Assembly (NCBI RefSeq): GCF_036188265.1
Contig: NZ_CP108093.1
Span: 6,911,001 to 6,975,000, forward strand
Reading direction: 5' to 3'
DNA: 64,000 nucleotides
Source: Streptomyces sp. NBC_00247
GTDB taxonomy: Bacteria; Actinomycetota; Actinomycetes; Streptomycetales; Streptomycetaceae
The position numbers were made by a program, and so were the translations under genes. This document shows positions 49,254 through 58,475 of the stretch, one piece after another. The notes under the pieces were generated by a model. It ran no database searches. It saw only the letters and a list, made by a program, of their open reading frames with translations, and had not been told where the DNA came from. The first letter of the stretch is position 1, and the number at the start of each line of letters is the position of its first letter.

Positions 49254-50117
49254 TCAGCGCTCGGCGGTCGGTCGCGCGCCGGGTTCCGGTGCCCCGGTCG
49301 GCCCCGCGACCAGCAGGCCACCGGGCAGCAGTTCCTCGATCTCCGCCCGCGCCGACCCCGACAGACCCGCGTCCGTCACGAAGGTGTCCACCTCGGCCAG
49401 CGTCGCGAACGAACTCAGCCCGATCGTCCCCCACTTGGTGTGGTCGGCCACCACCACGACCCGGCGCGCGGCCGACACGAACCGCCGGTTCGTCTCCGCC
49501 TCCGCCAGATTCGGCGTGGAGAGGCCGGCCTCGTCGGAGATGCCGTGCACCCCGAGGAAGAGCACGTCGAAGTGGAGCGAGCCGATGGCGCGGTCCGCGA
49601 CCGGCCCGACGAGCGAGTCGGAAGGGGTCCGCACCCCGCCCGTCAGCACCACCGTGGCCGCGCCCGCGCGGGCGGCGCCCGAGGAGGCCGGGCGATGGGC
49701 GTCGTGGAACACGTCGGCCACCCGCACCGAGTTGGTCACCACGGTCAGGTCCGGTACGTCGACCAGCCGCTGTGCCAGCGCGTAGGTGGTCGTACCGCCC
49801 GAGAGCGCGATGGCGCTGCCCGGCACGGCCATCGCCGCCGCCGCCCGGGCGATGTCCTCCTTGGCGCCCGGCTCCAGGGCCGACTTCGCTTCGAAACCGG
49901 GCTCGTGGGTGCTCGTGTCCACGACCGGTACCGCGCCACCGTGCACCTTCTCGATGACGCCCTGGCGTGCCAGCGCGTCCAGGTCCCGCCGGATGGTCAT
50001 GTCGGACACGTTGAGCCGACGGGTGAGCTCGTTCACGCGGACGCCGCCGCGCTTGCGGACCTCGTCGAGGATCAGGGCACGCCGCTGCTCCGCGAGCAGA
50101 TTCTGATTCTCGCTCAA
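49254..50117 (-). CDS. DeoR/GlpR-family transcriptional regulator
   Basis: This 287-residue regulator has the DeoR helix-turn-helix (RRALILDEVRKRGGVRVNELTRRLNVSDMTIRRDLDALARQGVIEKVHGGAV) split here as motif positions 11-62, and a DeoRC sensor domain with ALSGGTTTYALAQRL and FLGVHGIS, which bind a sugar phosphate. No ATG or GTG fits the N-terminus; TTG at 50117 gives the expected start SENQNLLAEQ. A GGGAAGGA site lies upstream. The sugar-phosphate pathway controlled is not encoded next to it. Confidence 0.88.
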   Translation of the reverse strand: MSENQNLLAEQRRALILDEVRKRGGVRVNELTRRLNVSDMTIRRDLDALARQGVIEKVHGGAVPVVDTSTHEPGFEAKSALEPGAKEDIARAAAAMAVPGSAIALSGGTTTYALAQRLVDVPDLTVVTNSVRVADVFHDAHRPASSGAARAGAATVVLTGGVRTPSDSLVGPVADRAIGSLHFDVLFLGVHGISDEAGLSTPNLAEAETNRRFVSAARRVVVVADHTKWGTIGLSSFATLAEVDTFVTDAGLSGSARAEIEELLPGGLLVAGPTGAPEPGARPTAER

Positions 50118-50361
50118 CGCGGGGTCCGGTCCTTCCCTCTGGCCGTAGCGTTCCGCGGCACCGCGGAACGCCCGCCCAATCCTCCCACGCGCCTCACGGG
50201 AGGGGCCACCGAGGTCCGACGTGGGGAGATTCGGTGAGAGGCCGTCACCCGACGACGATCTCGGCGATTCTGGTGGAACGGGCGCCGGTCCTCGCCGAGC
50301 CGCCCGCCACCCCCTTCCACGCCCGCCGGACGGCCGGGCACACCGGAGAGCGAGTACTCCC

Positions 50362-52881
50362 TTGGCCCCTGCTCCCCAGGTTTCCCGGTCCACCGGGATC
50401 GCGCTCGAACTGCTCGTCCACGGCGTCGGCGGCACCACGCCGCAGGAGATGCTCGGCGACCCGCGCACGGTGCGCGTGACCGGCGACTTCACCGCCGCGA
50501 TGTACCGGCGCCCCGAGGACGTGGACGCGGAGGAACATCCCGAGCGCTACCGCGACAAGCCCGTCGCCGAGGCCTACTGCTGGTCCAACCTGACCTCCGG
50601 CAACGGCTCCCGCGCCCTGTGGCTGCTGCTCCTGCCGTTCATGGTGGTCAACCTCGCGCACTGGATGCGGCCCGCCGCGAGGGGACGCACCCACGCGGTC
50701 CGGTTCTACGGTGTGCTGGTCCGGGTCCTCGCGCTCAGCCTCACCGTGCTGCTGACGGCCGCGGCCTGCGAAGTGGCGCTCGACCTCGTGGCCTGGCAGT
50801 GCGCCGGTGTGTCCGCCTGCTCGGACCGGCGGTCCTGGCTCGGCTTCCTCTCCGCCGAACAGGGCGGCTGGTGGTCCCAGCCCGGCAGACGGCTCGCCCT
50901 CGCCGCCGCGCTGCCCACGGCCCTCGTCACCCTGCTCTGGTACCTGTCCAACCGCACGTGGAGCGCGTACGAGTCCCAGCGCCCCTTCCCGGGCACCGAC
51001 TCGCGAGGCGACGCGCGCGGAGGCCCGGACGAGGTCCCGGACACGGACGGTGACGCGAGGAGCGCCCGGGACAGCCCACCGGGCGGCGTCGGGGACGGTG
51101 GCGACACGCCGGAGCCGAAGCTCCCCGACCGCGGCGACACCGCGGATGCCGCACCCGCCGCGCGAGCCGCGCTCGGCCGCCCCGGCTTCTGGTACGGGCG
51201 CCGCCTCGTCGCCCGGCTGCGCGCCGCGCACACCGCCGCCGGGCTGCTCACCGTCGCCGTCTTCGTCCAGCGGGCCGCCGCCGACTACGACCTGGCCCAC
51301 TCCGGCCCCGGCCCCGTACTCCTCGGCCGCCTGCTCACCGTAGCCCTGGCGTCCTGCGCCCTCCTCGTCGTGGCCGTCGTCTGCAGCCGGGGCCGCAGCG
51401 AGCGCCGTCTCGACCACCGCCTCGACGGGGCGGTCATCAACTTCCTCCCCTCCGCCGCCCTCGTGCTGCTGGCCGTGTCCCTCCTCCACGCGGCCTGGTC
51501 GCGGCCCGGCTGGACCTCCTCGGGCGTTCTCGTCGCGGGCGCGGACACCTTCCGGGCGCTCACCGTCGGCCAGGGTGTCCTGGTGGTCGCGCTCGCCGCC
51601 GTCGCCGTGAGCCTCCACCGCCACGCCCCCGACGCCCGCACCGCGCTGTACGGGCTGGGCGGCCCGGCGATCGCCATGCTGGCCTGCGCGCTGGGCGGGG
51701 TCATGACCGGCGGGCTCGCCCAGCGGGTCGCCGACTGGCTCGACGGCCCGGGCACCCCCGGCATGGGAGCGGGCTCCGCCATAGGAGGTCCGCCCGTCCT
51801 GCTGAGCTGGCAGGCGTCGGTGCTCCCGGTACTGCTCCTCGTCCTGCTGGTGCCCGTGGGTGTGCTCCTCGTCCGCACCGCCCGCCTCGCCCGCCGCTTC
51901 GAACCGGCCGTCGCCGCCGAGTACGCCCCGGAGTACCGGGGCCGCACACCGGAGCGCGGCCGTACCCGGCAGATCGCGCGGGTCCGCGCCACCGCCCGGC
52001 TCACCGACGAGGCGGCCTGGATCATCGGACTGGTGTCCGGGGCCACTCTGCTGCTGGGCGCCGCGGCCCTGGCGGGCTCCTGGTCCACCGGGCAGGTGCC
52101 GGGCCGGGCCATGGACGGGACCGGACCGTTCCTCGAATCCGCGGCCGAGGCCGCGCAGTCGACGGGGTCCTGGATGGTCGGCTTCGGCTTCATACTCTTC
52201 GTCGCCTCCGGCCGGCGCGCCTACCGCGACGCCTCGGCCCGGCGGACCATCGGCATCCTCTGGGACGTCGGCACGTACTGGCCGCGCGCCGCCCATCCCT
52301 TCGCGCCGCCCTGCTACGCCGAGCGGGCCGTGCCCGACCTCGCCTCCCGGATGTCCGCCTGGACGGCCAGGACCGGCGGCAGGCTCGTCATCTCGGGCCA
52401 CTCGCAGGGCAGTGTGCTCGCGGCCTCCGCCGTCTGGCAGCTTCCGGCCGTCACCCGCCGCCGGGTTGCGCTCCTCACCTACGGATCACCCGCCGAACGG
52501 CTGTACGGCCGCTGGTTTCCGGCGTACTTCGGTCCCGCCGCGCTGCGCGGGCTGCACGGCTCGGTCCACTGCTGGCGCAACCTGTGGCGGGCCACCGACC
52601 CGATAGGGGGACCCGTCCGGATCGACGAGGGAGCAGGACGCCCCGAGGTCGACCGCGGACCGCTGAAGGACCCGCTGGTGCACGGCCGCACCGCCGAACT
52701 GCCCCTGCCCGAGCCCATTCTGGGGCACTCCGACTACCAGGCCGACCCGGTGTTCGCCCGGGAGCGCGCCGCGCTGCTCGCCGAACTCGGCCCGGTACTG
52801 CCCCGGCAGGGCGACGGGGCCGGGCACCCGAGCACGGAGGGCGCGCAGGGTCAGGGGAGTTCGGGCAGATCCTCCGGGTAG
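50362..52881 (+). CDS. large membrane protein with lipase-like serine hydrolase domain
   Basis: This 839-residue protein begins with a short ELLVHGVGGTTPQEML segment reminiscent of an alpha/beta-hydrolase strand. It then has about ten membrane segments separated by a hydrophilic acidic loop (residues about 215-270). The C-terminal domain carries the nucleophile elbow GHSQGS near residue 681, with TYGSPAERLY and a possible catalytic His in HSDYQADPVF. It may be a membrane-bound lipase or signalling hydrolase. TTG 50362, following GGAGAG, is the best start. Its last 31 bases overlap the end of the convergent gene. Confidence 0.75.
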   Translation: MAPAPQVSRSTGIALELLVHGVGGTTPQEMLGDPRTVRVTGDFTAAMYRRPEDVDAEEHPERYRDKPVAEAYCWSNLTSGNGSRALWLLLLPFMVVNLAHWMRPAARGRTHAVRFYGVLVRVLALSLTVLLTAAACEVALDLVAWQCAGVSACSDRRSWLGFLSAEQGGWWSQPGRRLALAAALPTALVTLLWYLSNRTWSAYESQRPFPGTDSRGDARGGPDEVPDTDGDARSARDSPPGGVGDGGDTPEPKLPDRGDTADAAPAARAALGRPGFWYGRRLVARLRAAHTAAGLLTVAVFVQRAAADYDLAHSGPGPVLLGRLLTVALASCALLVVAVVCSRGRSERRLDHRLDGAVINFLPSAALVLLAVSLLHAAWSRPGWTSSGVLVAGADTFRALTVGQGVLVVALAAVAVSLHRHAPDARTALYGLGGPAIAMLACALGGVMTGGLAQRVADWLDGPGTPGMGAGSAIGGPPVLLSWQASVLPVLLLVLLVPVGVLLVRTARLARRFEPAVAAEYAPEYRGRTPERGRTRQIARVRATARLTDEAAWIIGLVSGATLLLGAAALAGSWSTGQVPGRAMDGTGPFLESAAEAAQSTGSWMVGFGFILFVASGRRAYRDASARRTIGILWDVGTYWPRAAHPFAPPCYAERAVPDLASRMSAWTARTGGRLVISGHSQGSVLAASAVWQLPAVTRRRVALLTYGSPAERLYGRWFPAYFGPAALRGLHGSVHCWRNLWRATDPIGGPVRIDEGAGRPEVDRGPLKDPLVHGRTAELPLPEPILGHSDYQADPVFARERAALLAELGPVLPRQGDGAGHPSTEGAQGQGSSGRSSG

Positions 52882-55295
52882 AGCAGGGTCAGGTCGTCGG
52901 TGCTCGTCTCGGTGAACTGGGCGACCCGGCCCGCGTGCCGTTCCACCATCGACTCGAAGGTCTGGCGCGCGGTGCGGCCGTTGCCGAAGGCGGGCCCCTT
53001 GGGCAGCTCCGTGAAGTACTTCGCGAGGGCCTCGCCGGTGCCTTCGGCGAGGGTGTACTCGTGCTCCTGGGCCTGCTGCTGGACGATCCGCAGGAGTTCG
53101 CCCGGCTGGTAGTCGCCGAAGGTGATGGTCCGGGAGAAGCGGGACGCCACACCGGGGTTGACGGTGAGGAACCGCTCCATCTCCTGGGTGTACCCGGCGA
53201 CGATCACCACCACGGCGTCGCGGTGGTCCTCCATCAGCTTGACCAGCGTGTCGATGGCCTCCCGCCCGAAGTCCCGGCCGGAGTCCTCGGGGGAGAGGGC
53301 GTACGCCTCGTCCACGAAGAGCACCCCGCCACGGGCCCGGTCGAACGCCTCCTGGGTGCGGATGGCGGTCGAGCCGATGTGTTCGCCGACCAGGTCCACC
53401 CGGGAGACCTCGACCAGGTGGCCCCGCTCCAGTACGCCGAGGGAGGCCAGGATCTCGCCGTACAACCGGGCCACCGTGGTCTTCCCGGTGCCGGGGGAGC
53501 CGGTGAAGACCAGATGGCGGCGGACGGAGGCGGCCTTGAGCCCCGCCCGCTGCCGTCGGCGGCCCACCTCGATCATGTCGGTGAGCGCGCGGACCTCCCG
53601 CTTGACGCTGTCCAGGCCCACCAGCGCGTCCAGTTCGCCGAGGACGGCTTCGGAGTCGCGGACCGGTTCGGCCGGCGGATCGGGCACGGGCGCGGCGGAC
53701 GGCGCCGCGGCGCGTGGCGCGGGCATCGAGCCGAGCAGCACCGGCGCCGCCTGCGTCGCGGTGAGTACGGGCGCGGCGGGGGCGGCGGCGGGCCCGCGCA
53801 GGGCGCTCTCGTCGCTGGAGCAGTCCTCCACGACCGGTCCCGCGCCGCCCGATCCGTCGGGGGAGGTGCCCTCGGGGAGCTCGTAACCGCCCCGCGCGCA
53901 CCGCTCGGTACGGCACCGGGTGAGGGTGGTGCGGCACCCGTCCATCACGTGGAAGCCGTACCCCTCGCTGCCGGTCACCCGGCAGCCGTGGAAGGTACCC
54001 CGGCCCTCGGCGGAGACGTAGAAACCGGCCTCGGCCGGCGAGGTCACCGTGCACCGCTCGATGGTGGGGTCGGCGCCCTTGGTGACGATGACACCGGTCT
54101 GCGCCGCGTCGATGGTGCAGTTGTTGAGAGTGCCGCCGCTGCCGTGGTCCCGGAACCAGGCGCCGGTGGACGCCTCCCGGATGCGGCAGTCGTCCAGCTG
54201 CGCGGTGGCTCCGTCGCTCACGGAGACGGCGGTGTTGCGGATCTGGGTGAGATCGCTGTCCACCACGTCGGCGCGGGAACCGCGGTCGAGGACGAACAGG
54301 GCGTCGGGCACGTCGTGGACGCGGCAGGCGTCGAGTATCACCGTGGCGCCGTCGCTGACCCAGACGGCCGGGTAGTCACCCGTACTGTCGTGGATCTCGC
54401 ACTGGTTGGCGTCGACCCGGGTACCGGGGTCCCACACCGAGAGCCCGTTGCGGCCGAACCGCCGGACCGTGGAACGGGTCAGCGTCAGCACCGAACGGGA
54501 ACGCAGGTCGATCGCGTTCTCCGGGATGTCGTGGATGTCGCAGTCGGCGAGCGTCAGCACGGCGTCGGTGTCGAGCGTGATGCCGTCGCCGGAGGTGCGG
54601 TGCACGGTGCAGTCGGTGAGATGGGCGGAGGCGCGCGCGGTCACCTGGACCCCGCTGCCCTTGACCTCGTACACCTCGCAGCCCACGGCCTCCAGCCCGC
54701 TGCCCTCGCCGGTCACGCTCAGCCCCGAGCCGGAGGCGTGGTGGACGCGGCAGCGGTCGAGCCGGGGGTGGGCGCCGTCGCGCACCGACACGCCGGACTG
54801 CCCCGCCGAGACGACCTCGCACTCCTCGAACACACCGCCCGCGCCGTCCAGGACCGCGATCCCGACCCCCGCCGGGTTGTCGACGGTGCACCGCCGCACG
54901 GTGGGGCGACCGGCGCCGCGTACCTCGATCCCGGACGCAGAGCGCGTCACTATCCGCAGGTCCACGAGGTCGGGGGCGCCTGCCTCCACCAGCACCGCCG
55001 GGGCCGCCGAGTCCTGGCCCTCCACGTGCAGGTCCTGGATGACGGCGGAAGCCCGCACGGTGAGCGGCACGCCGTCCACCGGTGCGATGCGGACCGAACC
55101 GACGGCCCCTTCGGGACCGCGCAGCGTGACCGCGCGCTGGACGACGAGATTCTCCCGGTACGTTCCCGGAGCGATCGTGAGGACATCGCCCTCGGCCGCC
55201 GCTTCCAGGGCCGCGCCGAGCGAGGGGTACTCGCCGGTGCGGCGCCGCCATCGCGATGTGCCGGTGTGCGTCACCTGGACCGTGCCCTGTGCCAT
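52851..55295 (-). CDS. right-handed beta-helix/AAA+ ATPase (CbxX/CfqX type) fusion
   Basis: This 814-residue protein has an N-terminal parallel beta-helix of many about 23-residue coils (residues 20-480; repeats such as GSGLSVTGEGSGLEAVGCEV), an Ala/Pro linker, and a C-terminal AAA+ domain. The ATPase shows Walker A GSPGTGKTTVARLY near residue 600, Walker B VLFVDEAYAL near 658, the sensor VVIVAGYTQEM and arginine finger region SRFSRTI. The ATPase is like SpoVK, Rubisco activase CbbX and type VII secretion EccA. It may remodel a protein complex recognised by the beta-helix. The ATG is at 55295. Confidence 0.9.
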   Translation of the reverse strand: MAQGTVQVTHTGTSRWRRRTGEYPSLGAALEAAAEGDVLTIAPGTYRENLVVQRAVTLRGPEGAVGSVRIAPVDGVPLTVRASAVIQDLHVEGQDSAAPAVLVEAGAPDLVDLRIVTRSASGIEVRGAGRPTVRRCTVDNPAGVGIAVLDGAGGVFEECEVVSAGQSGVSVRDGAHPRLDRCRVHHASGSGLSVTGEGSGLEAVGCEVYEVKGSGVQVTARASAHLTDCTVHRTSGDGITLDTDAVLTLADCDIHDIPENAIDLRSRSVLTLTRSTVRRFGRNGLSVWDPGTRVDANQCEIHDSTGDYPAVWVSDGATVILDACRVHDVPDALFVLDRGSRADVVDSDLTQIRNTAVSVSDGATAQLDDCRIREASTGAWFRDHGSGGTLNNCTIDAAQTGVIVTKGADPTIERCTVTSPAEAGFYVSAEGRGTFHGCRVTGSEGYGFHVMDGCRTTLTRCRTERCARGGYELPEGTSPDGSGGAGPVVEDCSSDESALRGPAAAPAAPVLTATQAAPVLLGSMPAPRAAAPSAAPVPDPPAEPVRDSEAVLGELDALVGLDSVKREVRALTDMIEVGRRRQRAGLKAASVRRHLVFTGSPGTGKTTVARLYGEILASLGVLERGHLVEVSRVDLVGEHIGSTAIRTQEAFDRARGGVLFVDEAYALSPEDSGRDFGREAIDTLVKLMEDHRDAVVVIVAGYTQEMERFLTVNPGVASRFSRTITFGDYQPGELLRIVQQQAQEHEYTLAEGTGEALAKYFTELPKGPAFGNGRTARQTFESMVERHAGRVAQFTETSTDDLTLLYPEDLPELP

Positions 55296-55632
55296 GGCGC
55301 TGTTCTGCCCCCACCTCGTGCTGTGTGCGATCCCTCGTGTCCGTGCGCACGGTCGTGCGACCGCGAGGTGCCGTCGGCCTTTCGACGACGGCGCTGGCGG
55401 GTCCGCCCTGCCGAGGGGAAGGGCGGGCCGGTCCACCGTAGCGCGCGCGGCGGGCGGCAGTTGACGACTCCGTCCCCCACCTCGCCGAAGTGGGGCCCCG
55501 GACAAGGCCGTCGGCCCGGTCCGGAGCGCGGTTCACCGATACCGGGAGCCTGTTGCGGACGATGGTCCCGAGGCCGTACGGGGAACCTCGCGGGGTGCTC
55601 GGGAATCGTTCGGGGCGCTGTCGGCGAGCCGC
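55296..55632. other. intergenic region, no gene seen
   Basis: These 337 bases lie between two minus-strand genes. I see no coding potential and no convincing terminator. On the minus strand a TACGGT box could be a -10 for the beta-helix gene, without a good -35. Confidence 0.45.
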
Positions 55633-56271
55633 TCAGGAGCCCGTTCCGGTTCTGCCCCAGTCGGGGCCCGCCGTCGCCCAGGCCCGGTCCAGTCGCTCGT
55701 ACCGCCGTCGCACCATGCACCGCACCACGGTCCGCCGGACCGCCTCCACGACTCCGGCCGTCAACCCGAACGCACCGGCCCCGGCCAGGCCCGCATGTAT
55801 GTGCGCGGTGGGCACGTCCATGGGGCGCGGAGCGACAGCGCCGCGGTCGTCGATCCATATCAGCACCCGCTCACCGGGCTCGCGCACACGCGCCGCGGTC
55901 GGGACCGCGCCGTGCCGCTCACCGCCGTCCGGGGCCTTCCACCTCGCCGTCACCGTCTGCCGGGTCGCGGGGCCGGCGCCGCTCTCCGGGTCACCGGCGA
56001 ACGCGGCCGGGCCCGCGGACACGCTCAGCACGACCCCGCTCGTCCGGTGGCGGTGCGCCTGCTGCTCCCGGATCGTGTCGCGCAGCGCCGAATCGGTGAG
56101 CAGTCCGCAGAGACAGCCGACGGCGGGCGCGACGACCACCACGAGGAGGAGGGCGCAGAGCGCCAGCCACGCCTCGCGGCGGTCCGTTCCCCGGCACAGG
56201 GGATTGTGCCGCCAGCGCCAGACCCCCCAGACCGCCCGCACAGCCCTCGCCCCCTTCGCCCCTTTTGTCAC
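55633..56271 (-). CDS. Rv1733c-like membrane protein
   Basis: This 212-residue protein has two membrane helices (LALCALLLVVVVAPAVGCLCGLL and a second near residue 165) flanking an extracytoplasmic domain with VTARWKAPDGGERHGAVP, the typical layout of the actinobacterial Rv1733c family. The function is unknown; the mycobacterial member is a dormancy antigen. GTG 56271 puts WRWRHNPLCRGTDRREAW, the family N-terminus, near the start. A GTG at 56406 inside the MOSC gene would add 45 residues and couple translation. Confidence 0.78.
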   Translation of the reverse strand: MTKGAKGARAVRAVWGVWRWRHNPLCRGTDRREAWLALCALLLVVVVAPAVGCLCGLLTDSALRDTIREQQAHRHRTSGVVLSVSAGPAAFAGDPESGAGPATRQTVTARWKAPDGGERHGAVPTAARVREPGERVLIWIDDRGAVAPRPMDVPTAHIHAGLAGAGAFGLTAGVVEAVRRTVVRCMVRRRYERLDRAWATAGPDWGRTGTGS

Positions 56272-56380
56272 GCACTGCCCGAAGCGCTCGTGTGCGCTCC
56301 GGGGGAGTGCGGAGAGCCGCCTCACCACCACACCCAACGCGCTCGCGCTCCCCGACTGTTCCCGGTCGTCCGCGAAACGT

Positions 56381-57205
56381 TCACTCAAGAACGCGGAAGG
56401 GTTCACCGACGCGGACCGTCCCCGTACCCTCCGGGACGAGGTTCTGGCCGAAGAGCAGCTTCGCCCCCGACCTGCGGTGCAGGGCGAGCGTGCGCAGTGG
56501 CTCCTTGCCCCGCTGCGACGTCGACTGGTCGACGGTGGTGACCACGCACCTCGCGCACGGCTTCACCACCCGGAAGGCGACCGCGCCGATCGCGATCCGC
56601 CGCCAGCCGTCCTCCTCCCAGGGGGCGGTGCCGTCCACCACGACGTTGGGCCGGAACCGGTTCATCGGCAGCGGTCCCTCCCGCGCGTGGTCGCCGCTCG
56701 CGATCAGCGCGTTGAGGGCATCCAGCGACGCGGTGGTGGTCACCAGCAGCGGGTACCCGTCCGCGAGGCTGACGGTCTCCCCTGGCCGCGCGTACGCCGG
56801 GTCGACAGGCCTCCGGAACGACGGCTCGTCCTGGTGGACGAGCCGGACCTCCGCCCCGAGGAAGCCGCTCAGCCAGGCGTGCGCGGCCGGCGCCGCCTCG
56901 ACCACCTCGCACTTCTTGCCGAACAGCTCCACGACGACCGTGTCCGAGCGCTCCGGCACCGCCACCGCCAGCGGCTCCCTGCCGGGCGCGGACAGCTCCA
57001 CCCCACCACCCGGCAGCGCCGCCGCGGAGATCCCCGCCAGACGGGGTTCCTGACGCTGTGTGACAGCTGTGCCCGCCCCGCTCACCAGCATCCAACGACG
57101 GTCGCCCGCGAGTCCCCACGGCTCGACAACGGCCTCGTCGACGGTCAGTGCCGCCAGCGACTTGACGGGATGGAGGTGGATGGAGTGCAGAACGGGAGGT
57201 GCCAT
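56381..57205 (-). CDS. MOSC-domain protein with beta-barrel N-terminus
   Basis: This 274-residue protein has the MOSC N-terminal barrel (LHSIHLHPVKSLAALTVDEAVVEPWGLAGDRRWMLV) and a C-terminal MOSC domain with FRPNVVVDG and the conserved cysteine region VKPCARCVVTTVDQ. MOSC domains relate to molybdenum-cofactor sulfurases; this type (YcbX/mARC-like) uses Moco to reduce N-hydroxylated bases. It starts with ATG at 57205. The Rv1733c-like gene follows on the same strand and might overlap it. Confidence 0.9.
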   Translation of the reverse strand: MAPPVLHSIHLHPVKSLAALTVDEAVVEPWGLAGDRRWMLVSGAGTAVTQRQEPRLAGISAAALPGGGVELSAPGREPLAVAVPERSDTVVVELFGKKCEVVEAAPAAHAWLSGFLGAEVRLVHQDEPSFRRPVDPAYARPGETVSLADGYPLLVTTTASLDALNALIASGDHAREGPLPMNRFRPNVVVDGTAPWEEDGWRRIAIGAVAFRVVKPCARCVVTTVDQSTSQRGKEPLRTLALHRRSGAKLLFGQNLVPEGTGTVRVGEPFRVLE

Positions 57206-57273
57206 CCACCCATTTTGTCAGGGTCCTCCGCCACCCCGCGCACGCCCGGAACCGCCCCTCCGGGCGGGGGAGG

Positions 57274-57861
57274 TCAGTACCCCCGGCCCTGGTACGGACG
57301 GTCGTACGGGTCCTCGTACGGGGAAGGTGCCGGCGCCGGGCGGGGTGCCGCCGGCCGCATCGCCTCGTAGCCGGTGGCGGGCGCGGGCGCGGGCCGCGGC
57401 GGCTGTTGCTGCTGCTGGTAGCCACCGCGCCCCGGAGCCTGCTGCTGCGGGAAGCCGCGCGCAGGGGTCTGCTGCGCGGGGAACCCCCGGGCGGGCGTCT
57501 GCTGCTGCGGATAGCCCCGCATGGGCGAGGGCTGCTGCGGGATGTACGGCGCGGGGGCGTGCTGCAGCTGTGCGGGCTGCATCTGCGCGGGGTGCATCGG
57601 AGCCTGCGGCTGGTACGGCTGCGCCATCGGCTGCTGATAGCCATAAGAACCGGCGGGCTGGGAAGGAGCGGCAGGAAGGGCCGGCAGGGAGGACGGCAGC
57701 GCGGGGAGGTAGCTGTTGCCGGTCTCGTAGGCGGCGGGCACTCGGATCGGCGCGATCTGAGGCGTGCCTCGCTCCGCGACCAGGGAGTCGTAGATCGGAG
57801 TGTCGGCGAACGACGGTGCGGCGTAGTAGCCGCTGCCGTAGCTGGAGCGGGGGGAGGTCAT
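57274..57861 (-). CDS. DUF6643-family low-complexity protein
   Basis: This 195-residue protein opens MTSPRSSYGSGYYAAPSFADTPIYDSLVAERG..., split here as a conserved N-terminus (to about residue 55). A Pro/Gln/Ala/Tyr-rich tail follows with near-repeats of QQTPARGFP. This matches the Streptomyces DUF6643 family as I recall it. It is likely disordered with no enzyme domain, and its role is unknown. An AGGTGG site precedes the ATG at 57861. Only the N-terminus is expected to be conserved. Confidence 0.8.
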   Translation of the reverse strand: MTSPRSSYGSGYYAAPSFADTPIYDSLVAERGTPQIAPIRVPAAYETGNSYLPALPSSLPALPAAPSQPAGSYGYQQPMAQPYQPQAPMHPAQMQPAQLQHAPAPYIPQQPSPMRGYPQQQTPARGFPAQQTPARGFPQQQAPGRGGYQQQQQPPRPAPAPATGYEAMRPAAPRPAPAPSPYEDPYDRPYQGRGY

Positions 57862-58097
57862 GCCACCTAAGTTAAGCCCACGATGTGCCAGTTGGGGAGG
57901 CCGCCCAGAAGGTTGTTTCGCGAGTTGTGCGCCAGCTGAGTTCAGCAATGCGAGCGAACTTCCTCAAAAGGGTCACCGTGGGCTGTAATGATCGTGTAAA
58001 GAGCGCATCGCCCGCTGTCGTAAGATCCTGCCGCGTCCCGGTTTGGGAGGACGCTCGGAATCCGCCCCGGCGGCCCGGAACAAGGTGCCGAGCGCCG

Positions 58098-58475
58098 TCA
58101 GAAGATGACTCCGGCCACCGCCGCACCTGCGAAGGACAGCCCGACACCCGCGCCCACACTGAGCATCAGATAACTCCCGGCCGTCGCCAGGCGCCGTGTC
58201 GATGTCAGGGTCAGCAGCTCGTACGAGAACGTCGACCAGGTGGACAGCGCCCCGCAGAAGCCGGTGGCGAGGAGGAGCTGGGTCCGGGGCCCCAGATCTC
58301 CGTCCGACGCCGTGGCGGCGACGAAGCCCAGCACCAGTGAGGCGGCCGCGTTGGCTGCGAAGGTGCCCCAGGGAAAAGCTGAGCGCAGACGGTGGGAGGC
58401 GCCCACTCCGAGCAGATAACGCAGCGGGGCGCCCACCAGCGCACCGACCAGGACGAGCAGCCAGTCGGCGATCAC
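58098..58475 (-). CDS. crcB: fluoride efflux channel subunit CrcB/FluC (second copy)
   Basis: This 125-residue four-helix membrane protein is a Fluc-type fluoride channel subunit. It shows VGAPLRYLLG, WGTFAANAAASLVLGFV with the central polar Asn, and GFCGALSTWSTFSYE with the Phe-box and Ser/Thr track. Fluc channels are dual-topology dimers; two adjacent genes usually make a heterodimer. GTG 58475 overlaps the stop of the upstream crcB gene by 4 bases. Confidence 0.93.
   Translation of the reverse strand: MIADWLLVLVGALVGAPLRYLLGVGASHRLRSAFPWGTFAANAAASLVLGFVAATASDGDLGPRTQLLLATGFCGALSTWSTFSYELLTLTSTRRLATAGSYLMLSVGAGVGLSFAGAAVAGVIF

Noticed and set aside
49071..49957. Long plus-strand frames opposite the DeoR-type regulator
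   Set aside because: They are antisense shadows in GC-rich DNA; the minus-strand DeoR protein is intact and conserved in motif order.
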